A stretch of 64,000 bases of DNA. Source: Gangjinia marincola. Its GTDB lineage: Bacteria; Bacteroidota; Bacteroidia; Flavobacteriales; Flavobacteriaceae. The DNA is taken from assembly GCF_039523415.1 (NCBI RefSeq), contig NZ_BAAAFG010000001.1, positions 257,748 to 321,747 on the forward strand, given 5' to 3'. This document shows, one piece after another, positions 43,983 to 53,425 of this stretch. Positions within the stretch are counted from its first letter, which is position 1. Each line of letters begins with the position of its first letter. Both the position numbers and the translations under genes were made by a program. Below the pieces are notes generated by a model, which saw only the letters and a program-made list of their open reading frames with translations, was not told where the DNA came from and did no database searches.

Positions 43983-44873
43983 ATGAAAAAAGTATTACTT
44001 ATTGTTTTGGCACTTACTGCCGGGATTTTTTCTACACAGGCTCAATCCATTGGGATGGTGGGTACTGCAGCGGCCGGTTGGCCAGATGACAACAACCAGA
44101 CTGATATTGTTATGGGGACAGTTGATAATGTAAATTTCACCTACTACTCACTCGTTTCACCTGGTGGTGAATTAAAGTTTAGACAAGATTTCGCATGGTC
44201 AGTTAACTGGGGTTCTGCAGATTTTCCAACTGGTACAGGTACTCAAGACGGAGCAAACATCCAGGTGCCAGAAGGTATCTACGACGTTACTTTCAATATT
44301 GATACCGGGGAATATGCGTTTACAGCTCCAACGGTAACTATTGGAATGGTAGGTACAGCAGCAGATGGGTGGCCTAATGACGATGATCCACAAATTGATG
44401 TTGAAATGAGTTCTGCTGATGGGGAGAACTATACACTTACAGCCTATGAATCTGTTGGGGGTGAAGCTAAATTTAGACAAAACTATGATTGGACTGTGAA
44501 TTGGGGAGCATCAGATTTTCCTAGTGGTACAGCTACTCAAGATGGAGCTAATATCCAAGTGCCAGCGGGAACGTATGATATTGAGTTCAATATTGTTACT
44601 GGTGCTTATAGTTTTAACCAAGCCGCTCTATCTAATGGAAGATTTGAAGAAGTAACTTTTTCAGTATTTCCAAATCCATCTTCAGATCAGTGGAATATTG
44701 AACCACGCAATGGTGAGGTGATTACTAAAATTGAGCTTTTTAACCTATTAGGAAAACGTGTTCTTACGTCAACTTCTACATCGATTAACGCCAATGGATT
44801 AACCAGCGGAGTTTACCTTGCTAGAATTGAATCTCAAGGAGCAGTTTCTACCATAAAATTGATTAAGCGCTAA
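43983..44873 (+). CDS. T9SS type A cargo with two SusE/SusF-like carbohydrate-binding repeats
   Basis: 296 aa. The signal peptide ends near residue 20 (AGIFSTQAQS). Two repeats of about 95 aa, starting SIGMVGTAAAGWPDDNNQT and TIGMVGTAADGWPNDDDP, each contain a KFRQ..W.VNWG core and end NIQVPEGIYDVTFNI. This is the SusE/SusF-like starch-binding pattern. The final 75 aa are a T9SS type A sorting domain (FSVFPNPSSDQW, IELFNLLGKRVL, GVYLARIES). Predicted to be a secreted glycan-binding protein; no enzyme domain. The repeats are highly similar, pointing to a recent duplication. Confidence 0.87.
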   Translation: MKKVLLIVLALTAGIFSTQAQSIGMVGTAAAGWPDDNNQTDIVMGTVDNVNFTYYSLVSPGGELKFRQDFAWSVNWGSADFPTGTGTQDGANIQVPEGIYDVTFNIDTGEYAFTAPTVTIGMVGTAADGWPNDDDPQIDVEMSSADGENYTLTAYESVGGEAKFRQNYDWTVNWGASDFPSGTATQDGANIQVPAGTYDIEFNIVTGAYSFNQAALSNGRFEEVTFSVFPNPSSDQWNIEPRNGEVITKIELFNLLGKRVLTSTSTSINANGLTSGVYLARIESQGAVSTIKLIKR

Positions 44874-44900
44874 TTCTAACTAACTATACATTAGCGACCT

Positions 44901-44933
44901 AAGGGTCAAGGCGATTTCGTCTTGACCTTTTTT
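44901..44933 (+). terminator. Rho-independent terminator after gene at 43983
   Basis: Stem ggtcaaggcga / tcgtcttgacc with a short loop and a run of Ts, 30 bp past the stop. Confidence 0.85.
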
Positions 44934-44987
44934 ATTTTCACTTAAACGATTTCAAGCTGGTATAACGTTTAATTAACGCCTTTAAAA

Positions 44988-45018
44988 TTGCGTAAAGCCT
45001 TGATACACGCTATATTTG
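44988..45018 (+). promoter_or_regulatory. Flavobacterial-type promoter for DedA-like gene
   Basis: TTG at 44988-44990 and TATATTTG at 45011-45018, spaced 20 bases, match the Bacteroidota consensus TTG-N17-23-TAnnTTTG. The ATG at 45043 is 25 bases further on, which argues against the in-frame TTG at 45016 as a start. Confidence 0.7.
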
Positions 45019-45042
45019 TACTCCCTCAAATTCTCTAAGTAT

Positions 45043-45666
45043 ATGCCTCAAACCGCACAACGAAAAAAAGCCCGCTGGAAATTAATACATCAGTACTATA
45101 CCTATACCGGCTTTTACCAGTTTTTGTTTATCAGCTTAAAAAAATCTATACTTCCCATTCTTTTATTTATTGGGGCTATAGCTGCGGTACATATCTGGGT
45201 GATTGATGTCAAAGAAATTTTAGCTTATCTCAATGCTGAAATGTCAACTATTGATGTTTTGGTATTTTCTTTTATCTCAGAGACATTTTTGGGTCTCATC
45301 CCGCCAGAAATCTTCATTGCCTGGTCCAGAGATACCTCAAGTCCTTTACTATTTCTAAGCTTATTGGCATTAAGTAGTTATATAGGAGGCATCATTTCAT
45401 ACTGGGGAGGACGCAGTCTGTATCGCATTCCCAGTGTTCATAATTATTTAGAAATAAGAATGCGTAAGCACATACTCCAAATGAAAAAATGGGGTGCTAT
45501 TCTCATCGCTGTAGGTGCGCTATTGCCACTTCCCTTTTCTATCTCTTGTATAGCGGCAGGTTTAATTAAGTTTAGTTTTAAACAATTACTGATCATTGGA
45601 TTGCTTCGATTTGTGCGCTATTATATCTATGCCATCGCTATTTTTAAAGTTGTTTCACAATTGTAG
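45043..45666 (+). CDS. VTT/SNARE-associated (DedA/YqaA-like) membrane protein
   Basis: 207 aa from the ATG at 45043 (MPQTAQRKK). About five hydrophobic helices with the family features: a re-entrant region SETFLGLIPPEIFIAWS and a glycine-rich SYIGGIISYWGGRSLYRIP, then GAILIAVGALLPLPFSISCI with the conserved Pro-rich turn. DedA-type proteins work as lipid scramblases or flippases (undecaprenyl phosphate, phosphatidylethanolamine) in other bacteria; the exact substrate is unknown here. It lies 60 bp upstream of PBP1A, which would fit undecaprenyl-phosphate recycling, by inference. Confidence 0.85.
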   Translation: MPQTAQRKKARWKLIHQYYTYTGFYQFLFISLKKSILPILLFIGAIAAVHIWVIDVKEILAYLNAEMSTIDVLVFSFISETFLGLIPPEIFIAWSRDTSSPLLFLSLLALSSYIGGIISYWGGRSLYRIPSVHNYLEIRMRKHILQMKKWGAILIAVGALLPLPFSISCIAAGLIKFSFKQLLIIGLLRFVRYYIYAIAIFKVVSQL

Positions 45667-45726
45667 GAGTTTCTTTGATTATTCAATATATGTCGTTTTA
45701 GTTCGTTTGAATGCTAAAGTATACAC

Positions 45727-48012
45727 ATGCGAAAAAAGAAAAAGGCAGCCTCTTTCTCTTGGTTTAAATTATTTTTAAAGTTATTCTTAAGTGTAATTCT
45801 TCTCCTGTTTTTATTCGTAGGGAGTATTTATGTAGGATTATGGGGAAAACTTCCCTCAAAAGAACAACTAGCTACGCTCACTCAAAGTAAGGCTTCAATT
45901 ATTTTTGATCGCAATAAGGAAGTCCTAGGAAAAGTATATGTTTTTGACCGTGAACCAATCACCTATGATCAACTGCCTAAACACCTCATTGAAGCGCTTG
46001 TAAGTACAGAAGACACCCGTTATTATGAGCATAACGGTGTTGATGAGAAAAGTTTACTACGGGTTATTTTTAAAACTATTCTTTTACAACAAAAATCGGC
46101 CGGTGGCGGAAGCACGATTACTCAACAACTTGCTAAGAATGCTTATGGCCGAAAAGATTTTGGACGTTTTGGGATTGTGGTCAATAAGATTAGGGAAATA
46201 TTTATTGCCCGTCGCATGGAAGAGGTGTATTCTAAGGAAGACATTTTAACCAAATACTTAAATACAGTTCCCTTCCCTGATAATACGTACGGAATAGGCA
46301 GTGCTTCCCGAAAATTTTTCAATAAAAAGGTTTCAGACTTAAACTTGACTGAAGCTGCTACACTTATCGGATCGCTTAAGGCAAACTACTATTACAACCC
46401 TAGGCTTTTCCCAGCTCAAAGCAAAGCACGTAGAAACACGGTTTTGAAACAAATGGTCTCGTATGGTACGTTGAGCCCCGATCGCGCTAAAATAGCTTCG
46501 CTTCAGCCCTTAGTCTTAGATTACCAACACCTAACAGATGAACAAGCCAGCGCGGCGTACTTTAGAGAACAGGTCAGGTTAAAAGCGATAAAAATTCTGG
46601 ACTCTATTGAAAAAAGTACAGATCAAGAATATAATCTTTACCATGACGGTCTTAAGATTTACACCACTCTAGACAAAACAATGCAAGGTATTGCTGAAGA
46701 TGTTACCAAGAATCATTTAGCAAAACTTCAAGGAGAATTTGAACAAGCCTATGGGAATAATGCTCCCTGGATTGTAGATAAAGCGCTTAGAATGAAAATC
46801 CTTAAGCGCTCAGCAGTTTATAAGAACTTAAAGAATGCTGGATGGAATGATACAGAAATCATGGATTCATTACAGCAAAAAAGATTGATGAATCTTTTTT
46901 CTCATCAAGGTGATTTGGTGAAAGAAGCAAGCATTATTGATAGCATAGTAGATCAGGCAAAATTACTCCACAGTGGCACGCTAATTACAGATCAATTTGG
47001 AGCGGTACGTACCTGGATTGGTGGTGTCAACTTTGAAACCTTTCAATATGATCATGTTGCCCAAAGCAAGCGTCAAGTAGGATCAGTCTTTAAACCAATT
47101 GTTTATACTGCGGCATTAGAATCTGGTATAGATCCCTGTAGTTATTTTCCTGTACGCAAATATGAGTATGAAGAAGGCTGGGTACCTTCTAATAGTAGTG
47201 AGACTAAAGATCCTTATCTCAACATATCCATGAAAAAAGCGCTGAGTAGATCGGTGAATACAGTTGCTGTTCAAGTATTTAAAGAAACAGGCCTTGAGAA
47301 TGTTCAAGAGCTGGCATACGCTATGGGCATTGAAAGTACACTGCCAAATGTTTCTTCACTGGCATTAGGAACGGCAGAATTGGGTATACTGGAATTAAGT
47401 AAAGCTTACAGCACTTACATCAACAAAGGAAAACCTGCTACACCATATTTTATAGTGCGAATAGAAACAAGTGATGGAACTGTCTTAGCAGATTTTAAAC
47501 CGAAGACCACTAAAGAAGAAGTAATCTCTCAAACAACCCGAAAAGTCATCATTGACATGTTACAAGAAACAGTAAACAAGGGAACCGCAAAGCGATTGAG
47601 AACAACCTACAATTTGACCAATGCACTTGCAGGAAAAACAGGTACTACGCAAAATAACAAAGATGCCTGGTTTGTTGGAATTACTCCAAAATTGGTAGCA
47701 ATAACATGGGTGGGCCTAGATAATTATGAGATTGGATTTAGTTCAACAGCTATTGGTCAGGGAGCTTATGCGGCATTACCCGTATTTGGAGAAACCTATA
47801 AAGAGCTTACACAACGCAAAGAGTATCGCTCCTTAACTAAAGTACCCTTTGAGCAATTAACTGAAAAAGAACAGGAATTAGTGGACTGTCCAGATGATAA
47901 GCGTGATGGACTACTTAAGCGTTTATTCACAAATCCAGAAAAGACTAAAAAATATAAGAAAAAGAAAAAAGGCTTCTTAGGGCTGTTTGGTAAGAAATCT
48001 GAAGAAGATTAA
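45727..48012 (+). CDS. Penicillin-binding protein 1A (bifunctional glycosyltransferase/transpeptidase)
   Basis: 761 aa. One N-terminal transmembrane helix (FLKLFLSVILLLFLFVGSIY). Glycosyltransferase GT51 motifs: EDTRYYEHNGVD with the catalytic Glu, GGGSTITQQLAKN, and RKFFNKKVSDL. Transpeptidase motifs: SVFK with S453 in QVGSVFKPIVY, SRSVN and KTGT (AGKTGTTQNN). It builds and crosslinks peptidoglycan at the outer face of the inner membrane. The tail is lysine-rich. The 3' end overlaps the convergent helicase by 4 bp. The DedA-like gene just upstream may be coexpressed. Confidence 0.96.
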   Translation: MRKKKKAASFSWFKLFLKLFLSVILLLFLFVGSIYVGLWGKLPSKEQLATLTQSKASIIFDRNKEVLGKVYVFDREPITYDQLPKHLIEALVSTEDTRYYEHNGVDEKSLLRVIFKTILLQQKSAGGGSTITQQLAKNAYGRKDFGRFGIVVNKIREIFIARRMEEVYSKEDILTKYLNTVPFPDNTYGIGSASRKFFNKKVSDLNLTEAATLIGSLKANYYYNPRLFPAQSKARRNTVLKQMVSYGTLSPDRAKIASLQPLVLDYQHLTDEQASAAYFREQVRLKAIKILDSIEKSTDQEYNLYHDGLKIYTTLDKTMQGIAEDVTKNHLAKLQGEFEQAYGNNAPWIVDKALRMKILKRSAVYKNLKNAGWNDTEIMDSLQQKRLMNLFSHQGDLVKEASIIDSIVDQAKLLHSGTLITDQFGAVRTWIGGVNFETFQYDHVAQSKRQVGSVFKPIVYTAALESGIDPCSYFPVRKYEYEEGWVPSNSSETKDPYLNISMKKALSRSVNTVAVQVFKETGLENVQELAYAMGIESTLPNVSSLALGTAELGILELSKAYSTYINKGKPATPYFIVRIETSDGTVLADFKPKTTKEEVISQTTRKVIIDMLQETVNKGTAKRLRTTYNLTNALAGKTGTTQNNKDAWFVGITPKLVAITWVGLDNYEIGFSSTAIGQGAYAALPVFGETYKELTQRKEYRSLTKVPFEQLTEKEQELVDCPDDKRDGLLKRLFTNPEKTKKYKKKKKGFLGLFGKKSEED

Positions 48013-49514
48013 TCCATAAACAGCTCATTGATACGCTGTCTTAATTTACGATTATAGTCTTCAAACAACCAGGTTTTATAGTTTTTTGTATTGTTGATAA
48101 TGCAATATGAATACTTTCTAACGCGTTCTGCAATGTCATCTTTAAGCTCTTTAGCTAAGATTCTGGCATCAAAAACATCTTCACTATTTTCAGCGCACAT
48201 TTTTGCATGCTGAGCTATAGATATGTCGAGTGCGGCTTTAGCTTTTTTGCCTTCGGCAATCACTTTTTTGTACACCCGTTTCATGTCAAATTCCACGTTT
48301 TCAGTATTAGAAAACTGAGCTCTGAGTTCTGGTGGCATTTTATAAATAAAATTACGCTCAATATCCTCATCGGTGATCATGTTATCCAGGAACTGGTCAG
48401 GATAGGCAAAGATATACGGCCAGTTCATTGGTGATTCCCATGGTCCAAAACGTGCAATATTATTCCCCAAGTCAACGACTGTAAATTCATCCTTATTAGG
48501 AAGTTTTCTTGATCCTCTGCCAATCATTTGGTGATAAAGCGTTAATGAACGAGTCGCACGGTTTAGAATAATGCTGCGTACTGTAGGTTCATCAAAGCCT
48601 GTAGTGAGTATACTTACTGAAGTTAATATCGCATCAGGTGTATGCTTGAACCAGGATAAGATTTCCTTACGCTGTTCTTTGCTGTGGGTATTGTCCAGAT
48701 GGCGAATAGGATAGCCAGCTTCTTTGAATAATTCAAATACGTGCCATGAAGCTGCAATACCATTATTAAAAATTAACGTTTTTGCTCCCTTACAATGATC
48801 TTCATAGGCATTGACCAATTTTTCTTGCATAGACATGCTGGTATACAGGTCATCTGATGAGCTTACCGTATAATCACCGTTAGGTCCAACTTTAAGTGTT
48901 CCCAAACCTACATCGTAATTAAAGGTTTTGGCTCTGGCTAAATAACCTTTCTCAATCAGTGAAGAAATAGATTCTCCCACGATTAAATCGTCGTAATTAC
49001 GACGCATAGGTTGATCCAAATTAGAGCTTAAGGGAGTCGCCGTTACTCCTAAAATAAAGGCGTGCTCAAAATATTTAAACAGTTTATTAAACGAATTATA
49101 ATGTGCTTCATCTATGATAACTAATCCCACATTGTCCAACTCTACCTGCTCATCATTAAGACGGTTATTTAGTGTTTCAACCATGGCAACAAAACAGTCG
49201 TAATCGTCCTGATCTTGTTCATCAAGTTCTTTAACCGTACTGTTGATGATCTTATTTTTAACTCTAAAATTATTTAATACGGCAGAGGTTTGCTTGCATA
49301 GCTCAATACGATGAGTAAGAACGACAACTTTTTTATTGTACTCTTTGATGTATCGTCTAACCATCTCAGAAAAAACAACTGTTTTCCCTCCACCTGTTGG
49401 TAACTGGTAAAGCAAATTGAAATCAGTTTGTTTTTCTTCGATTTTAGAAAAGATAGCTTCAAGATCACGTTGTTGGTAATCGTAAAGTACCTTTTTCTCC
49501 TTGAGTTCTGCCAT
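48009..49514 (-). CDS. SSL2-like DEAD/DEAH superfamily 2 helicase
   Basis: 501 aa. Helicase motifs: I LPTGGGKTVVFSEM, Ia VLTHRIELCKQT, II DEAH (LVIIDEAHYNSF), III VTATP, V ILTTGFDEPTVR and VI HQMIGRGSRK. It belongs to the group of COG1061/SSL2-like DNA helicases, related to the type I restriction R-subunit motor but with no nuclease domain. The C-terminal 120 residues are helical (KKAKAALDISIAQHAKMCAE) and of unknown role. It is likely a DNA repair or remodelling ATPase; no restriction partners adjoin it. Leftward, single gene. Confidence 0.9.
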   Translation of the reverse strand: MAELKEKKVLYDYQQRDLEAIFSKIEEKQTDFNLLYQLPTGGGKTVVFSEMVRRYIKEYNKKVVVLTHRIELCKQTSAVLNNFRVKNKIINSTVKELDEQDQDDYDCFVAMVETLNNRLNDEQVELDNVGLVIIDEAHYNSFNKLFKYFEHAFILGVTATPLSSNLDQPMRRNYDDLIVGESISSLIEKGYLARAKTFNYDVGLGTLKVGPNGDYTVSSSDDLYTSMSMQEKLVNAYEDHCKGAKTLIFNNGIAASWHVFELFKEAGYPIRHLDNTHSKEQRKEILSWFKHTPDAILTSVSILTTGFDEPTVRSIILNRATRSLTLYHQMIGRGSRKLPNKDEFTVVDLGNNIARFGPWESPMNWPYIFAYPDQFLDNMITDEDIERNFIYKMPPELRAQFSNTENVEFDMKRVYKKVIAEGKKAKAALDISIAQHAKMCAENSEDVFDARILAKELKDDIAERVRKYSYCIINNTKNYKTWLFEDYNRKLRQRINELFMD

Positions 49515-49604
49515 GCACGTCGTTTACGAAAGGATTTTAAAAATGCAAAAATACGTCCTAACTTGAGTTTACCATAGAAATCATACAATTCTTTTGAAAA
49601 AATT

Positions 49605-50390
49605 TTAATCGCTAAATTGACGGTATTTTGTGAGTGTAAACATATAAATACCATAGCAAATTAAGCCTGCTGCGGTAAGACCAAGTAAGATGCTACCGTA
49701 TGACTGCTCTTGAATAAATGAGAATGCTTCGGCTGTTCCACCAATTTTTTCTGTGCTATTAACAGAATTTGAATATGCCTTGTATAAGAAAAAGGCAATT
49801 ATCCCGGTAACAACACCACGTGCGATGTGTCCCATGATCCCAGAATTTTTTACAACTTTTCGGCGTTTCGCTTCAGAAATAGATTCATAATCAAATTTCT
49901 TTAAGAAATCCTGAGTATACGCCTTTTTGAATTGAAAAATACTTTTAATCGCTAATCCAATCGCCGCTGCAATGAGCACATATTCAAACCAATCTGAGTT
50001 AGCGAATGAGGAACCTCCACTGCCGCTTCCGCCAGAAGTACTTGAAAACGCTTTATAAACAGCTAAACCGCCTAAGCCTAAATAAAATACTCCGCTCAAA
50101 AAGAATCCAAACCGCTTGGCATAAGCCTTACCGTCACTTCCAATATTTTCAGGATCACTAATGCTTTGTATAAATCTCCAAACAGCATAACAAATTAGTC
50201 CCAAACCTAAAATAGCAATTAGTACAGATCCAAATTCCTGTTTTTCAATAAATTCGATAACTTTAAGCTTGCCGGCTTTATCACCACCCATATCCAGGGC
50301 AGTAAGTAATGCCAATACACCTGTTACAGCATATACGGTTCCTTTAGCTGCGTAACCTACGCGTGCTGTTTTTTTAATAGAATCTTTCAT
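49605..50390 (-). CDS. DUF1206 membrane protein
   Basis: 261 aa. Six hydrophobic segments arranged as three pairs, each pair beginning with a motif like VGYAAKGTVYAVTGVLAL, FGFFLSGVFYLGLGGLAV and MGHIARGVVTGIIAFFLY, which is the internal triplication of DUF1206. A Gly/Ser-rich loop (SGGSGSGGSS) separates repeats. Inner-membrane protein of unknown function; often seen in stress-related contexts, no clear partner here. Confidence 0.92.
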   Translation of the reverse strand: MKDSIKKTARVGYAAKGTVYAVTGVLALLTALDMGGDKAGKLKVIEFIEKQEFGSVLIAILGLGLICYAVWRFIQSISDPENIGSDGKAYAKRFGFFLSGVFYLGLGGLAVYKAFSSTSGGSGSGGSSFANSDWFEYVLIAAAIGLAIKSIFQFKKAYTQDFLKKFDYESISEAKRRKVVKNSGIMGHIARGVVTGIIAFFLYKAYSNSVNSTEKIGGTAEAFSFIQEQSYGSILLGLTAAGLICYGIYMFTLTKYRQFSD

Positions 50391-50525
50391 GGTTGTTGTT
50401 AGTTTTTTCTAAAAATAATCCAACAACTGCTATAGTTTCATAAGTTTATTTCATTTAATTCAATTTTAACCTGATCGTATTTAAAGTTTAAAAAAATTAA
50501 GAAATGCTAATATCAGATGATAATG

Positions 50526-51002
50526 CTATTCTTCACCAACTTGCTGTACCAATTTTTTTATCAACACAATTTGTCCTAAATGGTAATGAGTATGCTCAAT
50601 AAGACCCAAGAAATTGCGGTAGTATGAACCGTATTTTGAATCGATAAAATCTTCTGATAGACGATGAGAAGGGAACTGAGCCATTAAAATTGATAACTTC
50701 TCAACTTGAAGTAACGTACTGTTTTTCAAATCCTCCCAGCTCTTTTCACTATCGATTAATGGACAGTCAAAGCTTAATTCATCTTTTGCGTTTAATTCAT
50801 TTCGCTCTAAAACTCCGCGAATAGCCGTTACATAATACCCGATATGATATACCAAAGTGGCAATGGAATGAATACCGTTAAGTGTTGACGTAGCCACCTT
50901 ATAATCAATACGATACAATACATCTTTTACGTTAACTGATGTCCAATTACCACCAAAGAAGACCGTTTTTAAATGATGTGCAAGTTGTGCTGAAGTTTCC
51001 AT
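50526..51002 (-). CDS. DinB-family (four-helix bundle) protein
   Basis: 158 aa, typical DinB length. Conserved metal-binding histidines appear in IATLVYHIGYYVTAIRG (first His) and near the end EHTHYHLGQIVLIKKL (two His four residues apart). The family contains metal-dependent thiol transferases such as bacillithiol transferases, although many members are uncharacterised. Soluble and cytoplasmic. Single gene, leftward. Confidence 0.85.
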   Translation of the reverse strand: METSAQLAHHLKTVFFGGNWTSVNVKDVLYRIDYKVATSTLNGIHSIATLVYHIGYYVTAIRGVLERNELNAKDELSFDCPLIDSEKSWEDLKNSTLLQVEKLSILMAQFPSHRLSEDFIDSKYGSYYRNFLGLIEHTHYHLGQIVLIKKLVQQVGEE

Positions 51003-51060
51003 ACACTTTATGAAGCCGTTAAGATAATTATATTACCAAGATATCAATTACCTTTGAAAC

Positions 51061-51684
51061 ATGATGAGGAAATTATTCTTTCTCCTACCGGTTCTTACGC
51101 TTATTAGCATAAAGAATCTTGATCAAACAATTAATCAGGATGGATTAGTGGATCTTAAGGATGTATCTGTTTCTTTTACTTACGAAGTGCGGTATGCTAC
51201 GACCAATAATTTTTTAAAAACGGCAGTATATGAGTGTGAGCGCTGTCTTCTCCAAGATGAAGTAGCAAAATCACTGGATTTAGCAAATACTTATTTCTGT
51301 GAGATGGGCTATCGAATTCGTTTATTTGACTGTTATCGACCATTGTCTGTTCAAAAAAAAATGTGGAAAATTTACCCCAATCCTACCTATGTGGCGAATC
51401 CATATACTAAAAAATCTGTGCATAATCGCGGCGCTGCGGTCGATTTAACCCTGGAGGATCTTGAAACAGGAAAGATGCTTGATATGGGGACAGACTATGA
51501 TTTCTTCGGAAGAGAAGCACATCAGGATAATATGAGCTTACCTAAAGAAGTCTTAGAGAACCGCAAGATACTCCGCGAAGGAATGCAGAAATTCGGTTTT
51601 CAACCCATTAGAACAGAATGGTGGCATTACAGCTACCGGAAGAATTATCGCTATCCTGTCATGGATGATCCGCTTTGCGATTGA
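51061..51684 (+). CDS. M15-family D-alanyl-D-alanine dipeptidase (VanX/DdpX-like)
   Basis: 207 aa with an N-terminal hydrophobic signal-like segment (MRKLFFLLPVLTLISI). The M15D signature is complete: FDCYRPLSVQKKMW with the transition-state Arg, zinc ligands in KSVHNRGAAVDLTL (SxHxxGxAVD), and C-terminal EWWHYSYR with catalytic Glu and third ligand His. It cleaves D-Ala-D-Ala, probably in peptidoglycan turnover in the periplasm rather than in vancomycin resistance, because no vanHA partners adjoin it. Length normal for VanX-like enzymes. Confidence 0.93.
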   Translation: MMRKLFFLLPVLTLISIKNLDQTINQDGLVDLKDVSVSFTYEVRYATTNNFLKTAVYECERCLLQDEVAKSLDLANTYFCEMGYRIRLFDCYRPLSVQKKMWKIYPNPTYVANPYTKKSVHNRGAAVDLTLEDLETGKMLDMGTDYDFFGREAHQDNMSLPKEVLENRKILREGMQKFGFQPIRTEWWHYSYRKNYRYPVMDDPLCD

Positions 51685-51842
51685 TTTCCTAGCTATTGGT
51701 CATTTCTCGTTTGTTATTTAAGTACGATACACTCATAAATCAAAAATCCTTCATCGTTAATCTTAAATTCATTATCGAATTTAAAAAAGACTACCATTGC
51801 ATACCGGAGACTGTGATTGAATACGAAAACTACAATTAAAAA

Positions 51843-53342
51843 TCACTCCCCCGAATTCGCTCTAAACGATTTAAATGCCCTATTAGGCTCAATTATGGAG
51901 TACCCAGACCATATTTGAGCGTCATAAGCATCAAGAACGATAGGCTTATATACTTCTTGTACTTTAAACGCATCAAAGGCTTCGGCGGTTATGGTCTTAT
52001 TATCGTAAAATAGAATCTCATGAACATCAGTACTTGATGTAGTCACAGTTAAATCTACTGAAGTTTTATTTTGACGTTTTCTTCCAGATACATTGTCATT
52101 CTTCTCTATTATCTTAAAATTTCGATCAACAAAGGCCGTCATTCCCTCCTCAAATCGTATAAAACTTGGAATATAACCTGTTGCTGATCTCTCATAAACC
52201 CATTCTCCTGCGTATAAAAATTTCTTGTAGCCAAAACCAAATAAGCTTAAACCTTCCAGTTTCCTTTTGTTTTTAAATACAATTCTGGCAACTCCAAAGT
52301 CCTCTACATTGACGTACAATTCTCCTTTAAACCCTGATCTTCGTTTTGAATCAAACTTTATACGATAAAGGATCATTTCTCCGTCTGATACAATTCCGTC
52401 TTTTATAAACTTGTACTTGTTATTGTCTTCAATTACATTTAATAAACTTTCAGCGTAAGCAAAATTACTCTTAAGTGCATTTTTCAAATCTATAGCTCTA
52501 TCTTTAATATAGATATCACTACCTTCCTCATTGATAGATATTTTAACCCCTTGTGATGAATCTCCGGTTGAACTATCATCAGACTTGAAGTCATCATTAT
52601 CAACGGTAAATCCTATGAGTCCCATCTTAATTTTATAGTAGCTGTCTTTCTTAGTGCGTTTTTTTATGATTTCTTTGAGCTCTTCAATTAGATCTTCTGA
52701 TATATCTGTAGCATTCTCATCTGTAATAGAGGTCGCTTTAATGGGGTCTATCTTAGCACGTTCGCCTTTTAATAAAGCTTCTCCCAAGATATCTTCATAT
52801 TTATAGTAATATCCTTCTCCCATACCAGAGAGACTATCAAAAAATGGTTTAGTAAATTCAGGAATGGTAGAATTTTGAAGATCAAACGTAACCTCCTGCA
52901 CGTGATTGGTTGAAGAGGAGCGCATGAACATTTTTCTTTTCGCTATGACGGATGGAAAATTCTTTTCCAGATTTTCTTCAACTAAGTCAATGATCTCATC
53001 AACATCAAGCTCTTTTGAGGTCAAAAACACCTGATCTAATTCTTCTACTTTAGGAACCAGAAAAATAATGGAGTCTACCTCTTTATTTTTTGCGAAAACA
53101 TAATTTTCATAACCAATACTACTAATTGCAATAGAATCAGTATTACTCATACGGGACGTATCAACGGTAAATAAGCCTTCATTATTTGTAATGGTCCCGC
53201 TATTTTTTCCAAATTGGATGGTCGCGTAAGCAATGGGCTTTTTCGTTTTTAAATCTCTGACTTTAGCACTTACAATTGAATCTTGCCCAAATGCAATAAA
53301 AGAAATTGAACCAATAAAGAAGAATAGTAGTAATCGTTTCAT
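51843..53342 (-). CDS. Exported protein with carboxypeptidase-regulatory-like N-terminal domain
   Basis: 499 aa. The signal peptide ends near residue 20 (GSISFIAFGQD). Residues 24-110 form a CarboxypepD_reg-like domain: AKVRDLKTKKPIAYATIQFG, GTITNNEGLFTVDTS, ISSIGYENYVFAK. The rest has no recognised domain; it is beta-rich and mixed, with an Asp/Ser-rich insert around residue 255-270 (DNDDFKSDDSSTGDSS). Same general design as the protein at 33812-35095. Probably outer-membrane-associated. Leftward, single gene. Confidence 0.85.
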   Translation of the reverse strand: MKRLLLFFFIGSISFIAFGQDSIVSAKVRDLKTKKPIAYATIQFGKNSGTITNNEGLFTVDTSRMSNTDSIAISSIGYENYVFAKNKEVDSIIFLVPKVEELDQVFLTSKELDVDEIIDLVEENLEKNFPSVIAKRKMFMRSSSTNHVQEVTFDLQNSTIPEFTKPFFDSLSGMGEGYYYKYEDILGEALLKGERAKIDPIKATSITDENATDISEDLIEELKEIIKKRTKKDSYYKIKMGLIGFTVDNDDFKSDDSSTGDSSQGVKISINEEGSDIYIKDRAIDLKNALKSNFAYAESLLNVIEDNNKYKFIKDGIVSDGEMILYRIKFDSKRRSGFKGELYVNVEDFGVARIVFKNKRKLEGLSLFGFGYKKFLYAGEWVYERSATGYIPSFIRFEEGMTAFVDRNFKIIEKNDNVSGRKRQNKTSVDLTVTTSSTDVHEILFYDNKTITAEAFDAFKVQEVYKPIVLDAYDAQIWSGYSIIEPNRAFKSFRANSGE

Positions 53343-53425
53343 GAGTTGTCTTATTATCTCTTTTCAATATAGACGCAATTCTTTTCATAAAGGTTGCCTC
53401 AACCATACGATTTTTTCATAAAATC

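Noticed and set aside
48009..49514. Helicase as part of a type I restriction or other defence system
   Set aside because: No specificity, methylase or nuclease gene adjoins it and it has no nuclease domain.
49274..49654. 126-codon minus-strand frame
   Set aside because: Mostly an alternative frame of the helicase start and its leader.
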